Below, piece by piece: positions 1-7,704 of a stretch of 64,000 bases of DNA (its first letter is position 1; each line of letters starts with the position of its first letter). The stretch covers positions 1 through 64,000 of the IMG/VR virus record IMGVR_UViG_3300047469_000312. The stretch is one strand, 5' to 3'. Both the position numbers and the translations under genes were made by a program. The notes beneath the pieces are model-generated. The model had not been told where the DNA came from, made no database searches, and worked only from the letters and a program-made list of their open reading frames with translations. This DNA comes from a virus.

Positions 1-17
1 GCATAAGCCGCTACAGC

Positions 18-53
18 GGCATACGGGCAGCCCTAGGGCTGCCCGCTATGACC
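18..53. terminator. CATA-hairpin-TATG intergenic element
   Basis: A perfect 10-bp stem with a 2-nt loop (24-45) sits between CATA at 20-23 and TATG at 47-50. It lies just beyond the stop codon of the leftward gene at 57-860 and probably terminates it. A second small hairpin (7-20) flanks it on the left. There is no clear U-tract. The same architecture recurs at many gene ends in this window. Confidence 0.6.
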
Positions 54-56
54 ATG

Positions 57-860
57 TTACCGATAGCCGCCAATCAAACTGCGTACAAAGCGGTTAAACG
101 TTTCATTGTCGTTCATGTACGCCACCTTCTGCCAGGTGGTGGCGAGGAACTCCTGATACTGTTCTTCCGCGTCCTTGTACTCCTCGACGATTTCCTTGAA
201 CTTACCGATTTCCTGACCACCCCGGATCTTGCCGATGTCCACCTCGATGACCTGGTCATTGTAGATGTAGGCTTTCACCGCCAGTTCCACCAGTCGACAG
301 AACGGCCGGTAGCTGCGCATCTGGATGTGCGACATGTTCTCGTCATTGGCGAGAATACAGCGCAGATACACATCAGGGGGCAGCACTATGGTGTCGCGCA
401 CCATGATCGTGTTTTCCCCGATCAACTGCACGCGATGCGTTGAGGTCACGGGCAAGGCCCCGTAGGCGTCCATCACGGCCTGTCCGGCTTGCAGCATGGT
501 CGTGTTCTGCGCACCCGCGGCCACCCCGTAGCTTGAGACTTTGGTGGGGTCGGCGAACGTGATGTTCAGCACCGACAGAATCGAGCGCCCCTGCGTCTTG
601 GTCTTCGGGATGCGATACACCGACGTATAGTCGTTCATCCGCTCGTACGGAATATCGTCCAGATAGACGAATGCTTCCGTGCCACCCACGAGATTGCAGT
701 CCACCAGGACACGAGGGCGGACCACTTGTTCCAAAATACATTCGTCGATCGAACGCGGGGCTGTGCGCCAACGGGCCGTGCGCTCGACAAACACCTCTTC
801 CAATACACGCCGTGGAATCCGGAACTTCAGATCATCCACAGCTCGGGTGATAGGATTCAC
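57..860 (-). CDS. Conserved phage protein, possibly virion structural
   Basis: 267 aa, leftward, ATG start. I do not recognise a family from motifs. The sequence is soluble, mixed alpha/beta, without signal peptide or membrane segment. The C-terminal third is rich in charged helical residues (KFKEIVEEYKDAEEQYQEF). The N-terminal part has RIPRRVLEEVFVERT, of a kind seen in large structural phage proteins, but this is only an impression. It is transcribed away from the PhuZ operon. Its start and the early-type promoter for the next gene share the 861-997 interval. A structural role is inference from style and from the leftward orientation, which in this window is shared mainly with likely virion genes. 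Confidence 0.6.
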   Translation of the reverse strand: MNPITRAVDDLKFRIPRRVLEEVFVERTARWRTAPRSIDECILEQVVRPRVLVDCNLVGGTEAFVYLDDIPYERMNDYTSVYRIPKTKTQGRSILSVLNITFADPTKVSSYGVAAGAQNTTMLQAGQAVMDAYGALPVTSTHRVQLIGENTIMVRDTIVLPPDVYLRCILANDENMSHIQMRSYRPFCRLVELAVKAYIYNDQVIEVDIGKIRGGQEIGKFKEIVEEYKDAEEQYQEFLATTWQKVAYMNDNETFNRFVRSLIGGYR

Positions 861-933
861 TCTAGGCCTCCGCTCAAAAAAAGAATCTACATAGGATCGC
901 GTGTTAAAAGTCGATTGAAAACAATTTCAGACC

Positions 934-941
934 TATATTAC
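934..941 (+). promoter_or_regulatory. Early-type promoter TATATTAC
   Basis: The octamer TATATTAC lies 56 nt before the start of the 998-1408 gene in an AT-rich stretch. It matches the early promoter motif reported for phiKZ, which is recognised by the virion RNA polymerase. Exact copies also occur at 23854, 28872 and 47889, each upstream of a rightward gene. Confidence 0.65.
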
Positions 942-997
942 GCACGTAGACAGAAGCAGAAGCTTCTAAGATTATCTAACCTATCAGGAGCATTACC

Positions 998-1408
998 ATG
1001 AACAACGTTGCTAACATCAAGGCTTACGCAGCTAACCTCTCCGCTCTCGTGTACATGAACAAGCACTATGTGGTGGACGAAGTGTCCACCGATGGCGCTA
1101 CTATCCTGTACCGTGTGTCGCAAAACGCCAACGGTGACTTCGTGATTGAAGGTTTCCGCGCATCGATGGCTGATGGCGCAAACAAGACTTTCAAGGGCGA
1201 ACTCGAAGCGGGCGTGCTGTGGGCCGGTTCCAAGCGCAAGGTGTTTGACTACCTGAGCGCGAAGGATCGCCAATCGACGGAACTCACCCCGCTCGAAATG
1301 CACTTCCATGAATCGAAGTTTGAAGAGTTCTTCATCGCTGAACACAAGCCGATGTCGACCCTCATCATCACGGCTGATGTCCTGAGCTCGGAAGCGGTTG
1401 CAGTCTAA
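998..1408 (+). CDS. Small unknown protein, early-type promoter, upstream of PhuZ
   Basis: 136 aa with ATG start and an upstream AGGAGC ribosome-binding sequence. No recognised family. It is a compact acidic alpha/beta protein without membrane segments or cysteines. Codon use is strongly biased to the preferred set, as in the chimallin gene, suggesting high expression. It follows a TATATTAC element and is closed by its own intrinsic terminator at 1411-1436 before the phuZ gene, so it can be expressed at a higher level than phuZ. Position next to the spindle gene is suggestive but does not assign a function. Confidence 0.7.
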   Translation: MNNVANIKAYAANLSALVYMNKHYVVDEVSTDGATILYRVSQNANGDFVIEGFRASMADGANKTFKGELEAGVLWAGSKRKVFDYLSAKDRQSTELTPLEMHFHESKFEEFFIAEHKPMSTLIITADVLSSEAVAV

Positions 1409-1410
1409 GG

Positions 1411-1436
1411 TGCCCGTTTCACCACGGGCATTTTTT
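1411..1436 (+). terminator. Intrinsic terminator
   Basis: The stem TGCCCG/CGGGCA with an 8-nt loop is followed by six T residues. It sits three bases after the stop of the 998-1408 gene and before phuZ. Confidence 0.8.
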
Positions 1437-1494
1437 ACGAGCACATCCCCTACTATGTAGGAGTGCTTCAATTTGAAAAAACTAGGAAAGAAAC

Positions 1495-2499
1495 ATGTCC
1501 GAAATCATCGAGAAAGTCAAAGGTCGTATCAGCATCTACGCAGCGGGCGGAGCTGGCACGAACATTGCGACGCGCTTCGAGAAGTACCGCGGTAAAGCAC
1601 AAGCTGGCATGGCTGTCGTCGAGCCGACGTACATCGACACCAGCAAGTCGAACATGCTCAACGCGAACATCGATGCGAATGCGATCTACCACTTCCAGGG
1701 CCTCGACGGTTCTGGACAAGTGCGCCGCGAACATGCCGCTGTCGTGAAGGAACGCGTCAAGGAAATCCTGCACGCGCACAAACCGGGTAACCTGGCACTG
1801 GTGTTGCATTCGGCGTCGGGTGGTTCGGGTTCGGTGATCGGCCCGATTCTTACGCAAGAGCTGCTCGCACGTGACGTGCCGGTGGTGGTGGTCATGGTGG
1901 GCGATGCCTCGACGCGGCTGTACGCGGAGAACACGCTCAACACGATCAAGTCTTACGAAGCCATCGCCAAGGCCGCGGGCGCGCCGATCGTCATCGCCTA
2001 TCTGCAGAACACGCAAGACACCCCGCGTGCTGCGGTGGACGCTGAAATCGAAACCGTCGTGGTCGGCCTCGCTGCGCTCTTTAGCCGCGAGAACACCGAG
2101 CTCGATACGCGTGACCTCTACAACTGGTTGCGCTTCGACAAGGTCACCACCTTCAAGCAGCCGATGCTGGCAGGCCTGCACATCGTCAAGAACGGCGAAT
2201 CGCACGCTCACGTGGGCAACGTCATCAGCGTCGCGACGCTGGCGAAAGCGGGCGCCGATGCGACGCTACCGTTCATGCCCGAAGTGCGCTTTCTCGGACT
2301 GTTCCCGGCCGACATGCCCGAGAACATCGCCAAGGAATCGCCGGTGCATTACATCACGGGCGACCGGGTGATCCACGAAGCCGTGGCCAACGTGCAAAAG
2401 GTGCTCTCGCACCTGAGCGAGGAACAGCAGTCGCGCGTCGCGCACAAGTCCATTCTGGGCGCAGGCGACCGTGCGGATGAAACGGGGCTGATCCTCTAA
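1495..2499 (+). CDS. phuZ: PhuZ, phage tubulin/FtsZ-like GTPase
   Basis: 334 aa. PhuZ polymerises into a dynamic spindle that centres the phage nucleus and moves capsids to it. The sequence shows the tubulin nucleotide-binding signature: an N-terminal GGAGTN loop (residues 18-23) and the T4 phosphate-binding loop SASGGSGS (106-113), preceded by a hydrophobic strand (NLALVLH). The length is close to known phage tubulins (about 310-330 aa), and it ends in a short charged tail that in PhuZ proteins makes longitudinal contacts. The ATG start follows AGGAAAGAAAC. It is the first cytoskeletal gene after the 998-1408 gene. The family assignment is strong; the role is taken from the characterised relatives in phiKZ and 201phi2-1. 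Confidence 0.88.
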   Translation: MSEIIEKVKGRISIYAAGGAGTNIATRFEKYRGKAQAGMAVVEPTYIDTSKSNMLNANIDANAIYHFQGLDGSGQVRREHAAVVKERVKEILHAHKPGNLALVLHSASGGSGSVIGPILTQELLARDVPVVVVMVGDASTRLYAENTLNTIKSYEAIAKAAGAPIVIAYLQNTQDTPRAAVDAEIETVVVGLAALFSRENTELDTRDLYNWLRFDKVTTFKQPMLAGLHIVKNGESHAHVGNVISVATLAKAGADATLPFMPEVRFLGLFPADMPENIAKESPVHYITGDRVIHEAVANVQKVLSHLSEEQQSRVAHKSILGAGDRADETGLIL

Positions 2500-3123
2500 C
2501 AACAACGCTGGACGACACGATAAGGAAAGCAATAAGAACCGATGTTTAGCCAGATCAGCTCTCTGGCCCGGTGGTGGTGGTCTGACTTTGGACGGTTTAT
2601 CTATCACGATTTTTCGTGGTTCCCGTCCATTCAGGCCGCCGCCACTCGTAAAGTTCATCGGTCCTCACCCTTGCAGGCGCATGCGAGGGTGAATAGACAT
2701 CATGCGCGACGTCCCCAGCTGGGGAAGGCAACGCGAGCTAAGGGTGCTCGTAGTACCTTCAGCCATTGAGGCGATGCGCTTGGCCCGTTGATTCGGACCG
2801 ATGATTTGGCCATGCGCAGACTCTTAGTCCCATACCAGCCGAACCGCGCATCAGGCGCAGGGGGTGCATCAGGGATTAAGAGATCTTTTACATTCCGTGA
2901 GTAATGGCCTGCCGCCTACTGGTGCGCAGGAGGCAATAAGTGCGACAGTTTTCAAGGGAGTACCCGAAGCAATTGTTTAGAGGTCCATGGACTGTCTAAA
3001 AATTAGCACTAGGGCCTAACACTTGGCTCGCAGCTTGAGATGTCCAGACCGCCTCAGTTCCGACCGCAACAATACCACAGTCCGTTTTACGGGTAGCTGC
3101 TTGGGTGAGCATCGGACGAGGCG
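2500..3123 (+). ncRNA. Hairpin-rich non-coding region, candidate large structured RNA or long 3' UTR
   Basis: There is no convincing gene in about 740 nt between phuZ and the gene at 3243. The stretch has several local stem-loops, for example CACCCT/AGGGTG at about 2667-2690, a CCCCAGCTGGGG palindrome near 2712, CGAGC/GCTCG near 2731-2750 and GCCGCCT/AGGAGGC near 2912-2934. It ends in a strong intrinsic terminator. The nearest upstream promoter would be that of phuZ or one inside this stretch. Whether it is an independent RNA or a long untranslated tail cannot be decided from sequence alone. A 75-codon open frame at 2542 has no good ribosome-binding site and reads as non-coding. Confidence 0.45.
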
Positions 3124-3178
3124 AGTCCCTTTTATGCCTTCCTACGGGAGGGTGCAAAAGGGACTGATTATTTTTTTA
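3124..3178 (+). terminator. Strong intrinsic terminator closing the non-coding region
   Basis: AGTCCCTTTT (3124-3133) pairs with AAAAGGGACT (3155-3164), enclosing a second small hairpin. GATTA and a run of seven T residues follow. TATG comes immediately after the T run. Confidence 0.75.
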
Positions 3179-3242
3179 TGCCGCAGTTACACAAATAGTC
3201 AAAACAAACGTAGCCGCTGGATACTGTGTATAAGGAGCCGCC

Positions 3243-3650
3243 ATGAACCTCTTAACCGTCGAACCTAGGGCGCTATTGATCCAGGAGATCCATGACTTCC
3301 TGAGCGTCTTAAAGGGCGCTACGAGGGCAGTTGCGAGTCAACTGATCTTCTCCGGGTTGACTGAAGAGCGCTTAATCGAATGGATCGTCAAAGAACAGAT
3401 TGAGCAGGTGTATCATTTGTTCTCAGTGAACCACGATCCGCAGGACTGGCGTTTTGCCAGACTGCATGCCCAGATCCGCTCCGAGTTGGACCTGGACTAC
3501 TACACCGGCCAATACATCAAGGTGCCGCAGCTGTACGGCGACAACTGCTTCATCGACTTAGAAATCCGCGGGATTGATTTGTACATGTGGTACTACGTGC
3601 ACAATCGCCCTGCCAATACGAACTACGACTACCAAAGAAAATGGAACTGA
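3243..3650 (+). CDS. Small unknown protein, first of a paralogue-rich cluster
   Basis: 135 aa, ATG start preceded by AAGGAGCCGCC. No recognised family. Its N-terminal stretch LLIQEIHDFLSVL resembles that of the protein at 5457 (LLIDFTQEIHGFLRV). Its C-terminal half carries a tyrosine-rich segment followed by YGDNCFIDLEI, reminiscent of the GRDMVLRHL and GDDVILDHL ends of the 5818 and 6302 products. This suggests one diverged family of small phage proteins. The end overlaps the next gene by 10 nt, so translation is probably coupled. Confidence 0.7.
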   Translation: MNLLTVEPRALLIQEIHDFLSVLKGATRAVASQLIFSGLTEERLIEWIVKEQIEQVYHLFSVNHDPQDWRFARLHAQIRSELDLDYYTGQYIKVPQLYGDNCFIDLEIRGIDLYMWYYVHNRPANTNYDYQRKWN

Positions 3651-4450
3651 AAATCACTGGAACGCTGGTGCTGGATCTGGGAGACTGGGTCGACGCGGTG
3701 GAAGCTGCCGCAGGTCCCTACATGTTGCCCAATCCGGAAGGCTTGTACCTGCCGACTCAGTGTGAGCCGGTGATGGTCGCGGGACAGCCGTATTTCTACG
3801 CAGGTGAAGCGGTCAACAGTGTCGCCACACCGATCCCGATTACGTCTTTCGAGTTGCCGTTGCGCGACGAAGTCTACGATGCGAAAGCCGATCTGGTCGT
3901 ACCCAAGGTGCATCTGCCGTATTTGAAGCCGCAGTCACGCTTCTCACTGCGCGCCCGCAATTTGCTCATCGAGCTGATTGACCACATGGTGATCAACCAT
4001 GCGAAGTGGTCCAGCCAAGGCCGGATTCGTCGCGGCCACAAGAAGCTGAATTTCGACGCGGTGATCCGTCCGTTTCTTTTCGAGCAGTTCCAGCGCTCAG
4101 GCATCACGGTCGATTCGGTGTTCCAGTATCCGAAAGATCCGAATAACGCCAATTTCAGCTGGGGAGAAACCGGCAACATCGTCGCCGTGGAGCATGAACC
4201 CACGGATGACCTGGGCCGCACGCGTATCACGGAACAGGACAAGCAACTTTTTTACGCGTCGCAGGAGATCTGTGAGAGCATCACGCTGCAATTGAGCGAT
4301 ATGCTACATCAGTTGACAGACTTCTTGGGACAAGATCGCTGGATCATGCACTTCATGAAAGTGGATAACACGGTGGTGCGGGTGGAAAAGACCATCGACT
4401 ATCGGATCTATTCGTGGATGATGGAGCACGGCCGCGATTTTGAAGATTAA
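3641..4450 (+). CDS. Unknown protein
   Basis: 269 aa. The ATG at 3641 overlaps the end of the preceding gene and is preferred over an upstream in-frame GTG that would extend deep into it. No motif was recognised. The N-terminal 100 residues are proline- and beta-rich. The middle has a basic helix (RIRRGHKKLNF) and the C-terminal third is helical. No membrane segment or signal peptide. It is larger than its neighbours and does not show the paralogous pattern of the cluster. Confidence 0.7.
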   Translation: MELKITGTLVLDLGDWVDAVEAAAGPYMLPNPEGLYLPTQCEPVMVAGQPYFYAGEAVNSVATPIPITSFELPLRDEVYDAKADLVVPKVHLPYLKPQSRFSLRARNLLIELIDHMVINHAKWSSQGRIRRGHKKLNFDAVIRPFLFEQFQRSGITVDSVFQYPKDPNNANFSWGETGNIVAVEHEPTDDLGRTRITEQDKQLFYASQEICESITLQLSDMLHQLTDFLGQDRWIMHFMKVDNTVVRVEKTIDYRIYSWMMEHGRDFED

Positions 4451-4475
4451 CAGAGCGCGTGGCGGGGATGAGTAG

Positions 4476-4943
4476 ATGAAAAGCAGTACGGTGATTTCGC
4501 TGCTGGATGTGGGCATGTTCGTGCAACGCGAGCTGGCTCTGTATCAAGCACGCAAGCGTAACCCACGCAATCCGGAAGCCGCACTTGATCCGAACTGGAG
4601 AAGCTACGACAGTGGCCCGCTCCTGGAAGCCTTGCTCAAGGACGTGTTTGACAACACGTGTGAGGCGCATCCTTCCGAATACCTGGTCGCGGCCAAAGCC
4701 CTGTTGCAGAATTCGGGCATGAATCATAATGCCGCGCACCAGTTATGCAACCGTGCGTTTGACATGATCGTCGATTACATCGGCGCGGTGTTGCCGCACC
4801 TGAAAATAAACGATACGTCGACCCAGGCGTACGCTGATCTTACGGGCTCGTGGGATGTGGTGGTGACGGAATTCCCGAACTACATGGACACGATTGAACG
4901 CCTCCCGATGGAAGATCTCATCAACGCGCCCGTACGACTATAA
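4476..4943 (+). CDS. Small unknown protein
   Basis: 155 aa, ATG start 26 nt after the preceding stop, with GGCGGGGATGAG upstream. Predominantly helical, without cysteine motifs or membrane segments. In general form (helical body of about 150 aa in a tandem run) it fits the paralogue cluster of 3243-6703, but I see no clear shared motif. Function unknown. Confidence 0.68.
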   Translation: MKSSTVISLLDVGMFVQRELALYQARKRNPRNPEAALDPNWRSYDSGPLLEALLKDVFDNTCEAHPSEYLVAAKALLQNSGMNHNAAHQLCNRAFDMIVDYIGAVLPHLKINDTSTQAYADLTGSWDVVVTEFPNYMDTIERLPMEDLINAPVRL

Positions 4944-4981
4944 GTAACAGGTCATTACAATCGAAACAAGGAATAGCAACC

Positions 4982-5467
4982 ATGTCCGTTTTCATATTGC
5001 CGACGTGTGATCTGATCACGGAATCCATGGTGTACGATGAGTTGTTCAAGCTCTTTCTGAAGGGCGGTGTGCATTCCGTCGTGAAGAATGCAGTCTTGGG
5101 TACGTCGTTTCAGGAAACCTCGCCGTACACTGAGTACCAGCGCTCGCTGCAGCATCACCACAGTGAGTTGGTGGATTTCGTGTTGAAGAAGTTTGACAGT
5201 TACGTTAACCGGCGTCATGAACAGTTCGATGAGCGCACGGGCCGTATCAAACATACGTCCGTGGACTTAAGCGAATACATGAGCCGGGTGGGTGAGCTGG
5301 AGATGATCACGCAATCCATTGAAGAGCAAGTACTGCTCATCATGCAAGATCTCTTTAGCACTCGACCTTACCAGATCGATGACCAAAGTCCGCGCTGGAT
5401 CGGTCGAGATCTGGTGGTGGGTATCGAGGTCCTCACCAACAATTGGGGAAAACGCCGTGTATACTGA
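4982..5467 (+). CDS. Small unknown protein of the paralogue cluster
   Basis: 161 aa. The start is preceded by GAAACAAGGAATAGCA, the same 16-nt leader that precedes the chimallin gene at 15501, which suggests efficient translation. The protein shares a YTEYQRSL.. segment with the YQRLRAAV.. segment of the 6302 product, and a near-C-terminal IGRDLVVGIEVL resembling GRDMVLRHL of the 5818 product. The end overlaps the next gene's GTG start by 11 nt. Function unknown. Confidence 0.7.
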   Translation: MSVFILPTCDLITESMVYDELFKLFLKGGVHSVVKNAVLGTSFQETSPYTEYQRSLQHHHSELVDFVLKKFDSYVNRRHEQFDERTGRIKHTSVDLSEYMSRVGELEMITQSIEEQVLLIMQDLFSTRPYQIDDQSPRWIGRDLVVGIEVLTNNWGKRRVY

Positions 5468-5912
5468 AAACCTATTGATCGACTTCACGCAAGAGATCCA
5501 TGGGTTTCTGCGCGTGGCGACCCAGCCTTTTCGTCCGCCCTTTGATTTGAGCGAAGTGCTGGCGAGCGTGTTTGGCGCAATTAGCGTGTATGATTGTGCA
5601 GACTCTGAGCTCACGGAAGTGGCGATCGTACTGGCGTACGACTGCGGCTACCAGGAGTTCCGCATCGAGGAAGCCGATATTCCCCGTGGTCCTCATCGCG
5701 ATATGTTTGAAGCCGTGATGAAGATGGGGCTCGCCATGCGAGATCGGTTGCGCTTTGAGTACAACGCTTATCTGCCGCCTGACGGCTATTTTCCCTATCT
5801 TTTTGCGGAGGTCCACAGTGACCATCTTGTCCGGTTTGCCAAGGCCGATTTTGAGGAGTTCGGTCAACCGCCAACCTCCTTCGACCTTTTTGGTTCTGGA
5901 TACCGACTCTGA
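5457..5912 (+). CDS. Small unknown protein of the paralogue cluster (GTG start)
   Basis: 151 aa. The GTG at 5457 is chosen because GGGGA lies upstream at a suitable distance and the encoded N-terminus (YTENLLIDFTQEIHGFL) matches the LLIQEIHDFL region of the 3243 product. Longer upstream versions would run through the preceding gene. It ends with a FPYLFAEVHSDHLVRF region comparable to YYQFHDWLGRDMVLRHL of the next gene. Overlaps the next gene by 95 nt. Function unknown. Confidence 0.65.
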   Translation: MYTENLLIDFTQEIHGFLRVATQPFRPPFDLSEVLASVFGAISVYDCADSELTEVAIVLAYDCGYQEFRIEEADIPRGPHRDMFEAVMKMGLAMRDRLRFEYNAYLPPDGYFPYLFAEVHSDHLVRFAKADFEEFGQPPTSFDLFGSGYRL

Positions 5913-6294
5913 GTTGGCCACGCTGCTGTGGAAAGCTCGAGATCTGGAGTCATTGATTCCGGATACGCCCGTCATGCTGGTGGATAAGTTTCCCCACACG
6001 GTGATGGACATGGTCGCCCAGATCGTGATGGAGTCGATCCACTACGAGCGCACAGCCCGTGATGAGTTGAACTTCGCCTGCGCCGAGATGTTCCTGAATG
6101 AATTGGGTTCCTCGTGCGAGGACTCGTATCGGCGTTTTGCCGGGCTCTTGAATCGCTTTGGCGAAGAGGTGCTCGAGAAGCTGCGCATGATGCGGGCCTA
6201 CCAGAACGGTTACCTGTATTATCAGTTCCACGACTGGCTCGGTCGTGACATGGTGCTGCGACACCTGCATGCTGAGCACATCCCCAACCTGTGA
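5818..6294 (+). CDS. Small unknown protein of the paralogue cluster (GTG start)
   Basis: 158 aa. The GTG start at 5818 is supported by a perfect GGAGG seven bases upstream, inside the preceding gene. The C-terminal region QNGYLYYQFHDWLGRDMV has a clear counterpart GYGFPYYVHQFLGDDVIL in the next gene, so the two are paralogues. Helical, acidic, no recognised domain. The 95-nt overlap with the preceding gene is unusually long for this genome. Confidence 0.68.
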   Translation: MTILSGLPRPILRSSVNRQPPSTFLVLDTDSELATLLWKARDLESLIPDTPVMLVDKFPHTVMDMVAQIVMESIHYERTARDELNFACAEMFLNELGSSCEDSYRRFAGLLNRFGEEVLEKLRMMRAYQNGYLYYQFHDWLGRDMVLRHLHAEHIPNL

Positions 6295-6301
6295 ATTGAC
6301 T

Positions 6302-6703
6302 ATGGCAAACGAGCATTACAGCAGACTCATGATCGTTGAGACGGCGGATCTCTGGGCGCAGTTTCTGTTTGAAGTGCAAGGTTTGCCTATTCACTTCAAC
6401 GATAAGCGCGAAATCATCACGCAGATCTTCGAAGTGTTTTTGGACTATTCAGCAAACGGTCCTGCCCGACTCGAGGCGCTGCCCATTACCAATCGTATAG
6501 TAGACCCGGTTTATGAAAACACGGCGTCTAGCGAGTATCAGCGATTGCGGGCAGCGGTTCAAAATCTGGCACAGAGTGTGTACGCGCGTCTCGAGGGATT
6601 GGGTGGACTACGTACAGGAGCGGCCGGTAGCGGCTACGGCTTCCCGTACTACGTCCACCAGTTTCTCGGTGACGACGTGATTTTGGATCACCTGCCCTTC
6701 TGA
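6302..6703 (+). CDS. Small unknown protein of the paralogue cluster
   Basis: 133 aa, ATG at 6302, seven bases after the preceding stop. Paralogue of the 5818 product through the common C-terminal Y-[YV]-x-[FQ]-x(2-3)-LG-[RD]-D-x-[VI] pattern and the preceding helix. A T-rich run follows the stop codon. Function unknown. Confidence 0.7.
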   Translation: MANEHYSRLMIVETADLWAQFLFEVQGLPIHFNDKREIITQIFEVFLDYSANGPARLEALPITNRIVDPVYENTASSEYQRLRAAVQNLAQSVYARLEGLGGLRTGAAGSGYGFPYYVHQFLGDDVILDHLPF

Positions 6704-6735
6704 TCTTTTTTTTGTTCATTTGGGCACGGGAAACC

Positions 6736-7137
6736 ATGGCTTACAATTTTGCTATCGGGCAGACGTACTCGTTTAACGTCTATCCGCCTCTGCTGGGCAG
6801 TGACTGGCAGAACGTCAAGGTCACCTCGGTGATGTCGTACGAAGACGCGATGAAGGACGAAGACATGACGTCCTTGCACGTGCAGTTCTATCCGTTCTTC
6901 GGTCCGCAGACCCACACGCCGAACGATCCGGCCGCGTACCTGTACATCAAGGTCAAGACGCAAAACGGCAACACCCAAATTCTGGGTGTGGCATGGATTG
7001 ACGACTCGTCCGTGACGCTCGTCACAGCGCAGACCATCACGGCGACCATCGCCCAGGTGACCCCGCAGGACATTCCGAAGGTTCAGGCTATTTTGGCCGC
7101 CAACGGTTACAACTTCGTTACGGTAGCGATCAAGTAA
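6736..7137 (+). CDS. Small beta-rich phage protein, SH3-like barrel type
   Basis: 133 aa, ATG at 6736 after CACGGGAAACC. The N-terminus MAYNFAIGQTYSFNVYPP, the segment DPAAYLYIKVKT and the following GVAWI match a kind of short beta-rich protein that I recall from many large phages and that is predicted to have an SH3-like barrel. The C-terminal part (TITATIAQVTPQDIPKVQA) fits the same proteins. Their function is unknown. It is the last gene before the 7138-7704 non-coding region. Confidence 0.68.
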   Translation: MAYNFAIGQTYSFNVYPPLLGSDWQNVKVTSVMSYEDAMKDEDMTSLHVQFYPFFGPQTHTPNDPAAYLYIKVKTQNGNTQILGVAWIDDSSVTLVTAQTITATIAQVTPQDIPKVQAILAANGYNFVTVAIK

Positions 7138-7596
7138 ACGTGGGTTTACCCTAGTTAATTTATATCGCCCATCCGTAATGTTCTGAAGAGAAAGGCCCGG
7201 CAAGCCTGTACCCTCATCGACAGCAGACCTCCTCCTGACTGGTGCCGATAAGGACTCTCGCGCGAGCCCTCCCGCGGGCTACCGCGCCGTATGCCTAGAC
7301 GCGGGGCTGGCTTATTCACGCTGCTGGGGTTTCCTCCTTGTTTCCCCTGGCACCAGCGTTTCCTCGTACATCGATCCTACTCCTATCGCTGCTCTGCGCC
7401 TCCGCAAGCGCTCTTTGGCGAATATAGGAGTCTCCTGTGGAAGTTGGTCGATCGCGTGGATTAAGAGTAAGCTGGCCCCTGTCTATCTCGATTTTGGTTG
7501 AAGTGGTAGTGGTGGTAGAGTCTCTGTGGCTCCGAATTGATCGGGCATGTTCAGTGACTGGTTTTCCTTTTCGGTACTTGTAACGACCTGTATTTA
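7138..7596 (+). ncRNA. Structured non-coding region upstream of the split polymerase gene
   Basis: No gene is visible in about 565 nt. CTGGTGCC (7239-7246) can pair with GGCACCAG (7349-7356), closing a domain of about 118 nt that holds GC-rich inner hairpins (CGCGCGAGCCC with GGGCTACCGCGCC). Further small stems follow, for example AGGAG/CTCCT near 7426-7436. The stretch ends in an intrinsic terminator at 7597-7635, which implies that it is transcribed. It could be an independent RNA or the tail of the 3243-7137 operon. Confidence 0.45.
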
Positions 7597-7635
7597 GGCG
7601 AGGTGGCGGCCCGAAACCGCTCCTCGCCCTTTTTT
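7597..7635 (+). terminator. Intrinsic terminator
   Basis: GGCGAGG (7597-7603) pairs with CCTCGCC (7622-7628), and a run of T residues follows. TATG appears a few bases further on. Confidence 0.78.
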
Positions 7636-7704
7636 CCTTTTTATGCCGCTGATTCGTTTTTATTGGGCTCCTTGATCATGTAGGTCGACAAGGAGTAAAA
7701 CAAA

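Noticed and set aside
2542-2769. 75-codon frame in the first non-coding stretch
   Set aside because: Poor ribosome-binding site, composition unlike the other genes, and it overlaps several stable hairpins.
3023-3268. 81-codon frame running into the 3243 gene
   Set aside because: It crosses the strong terminator and the ribosome-binding site of the 3243 gene and has no start signals.
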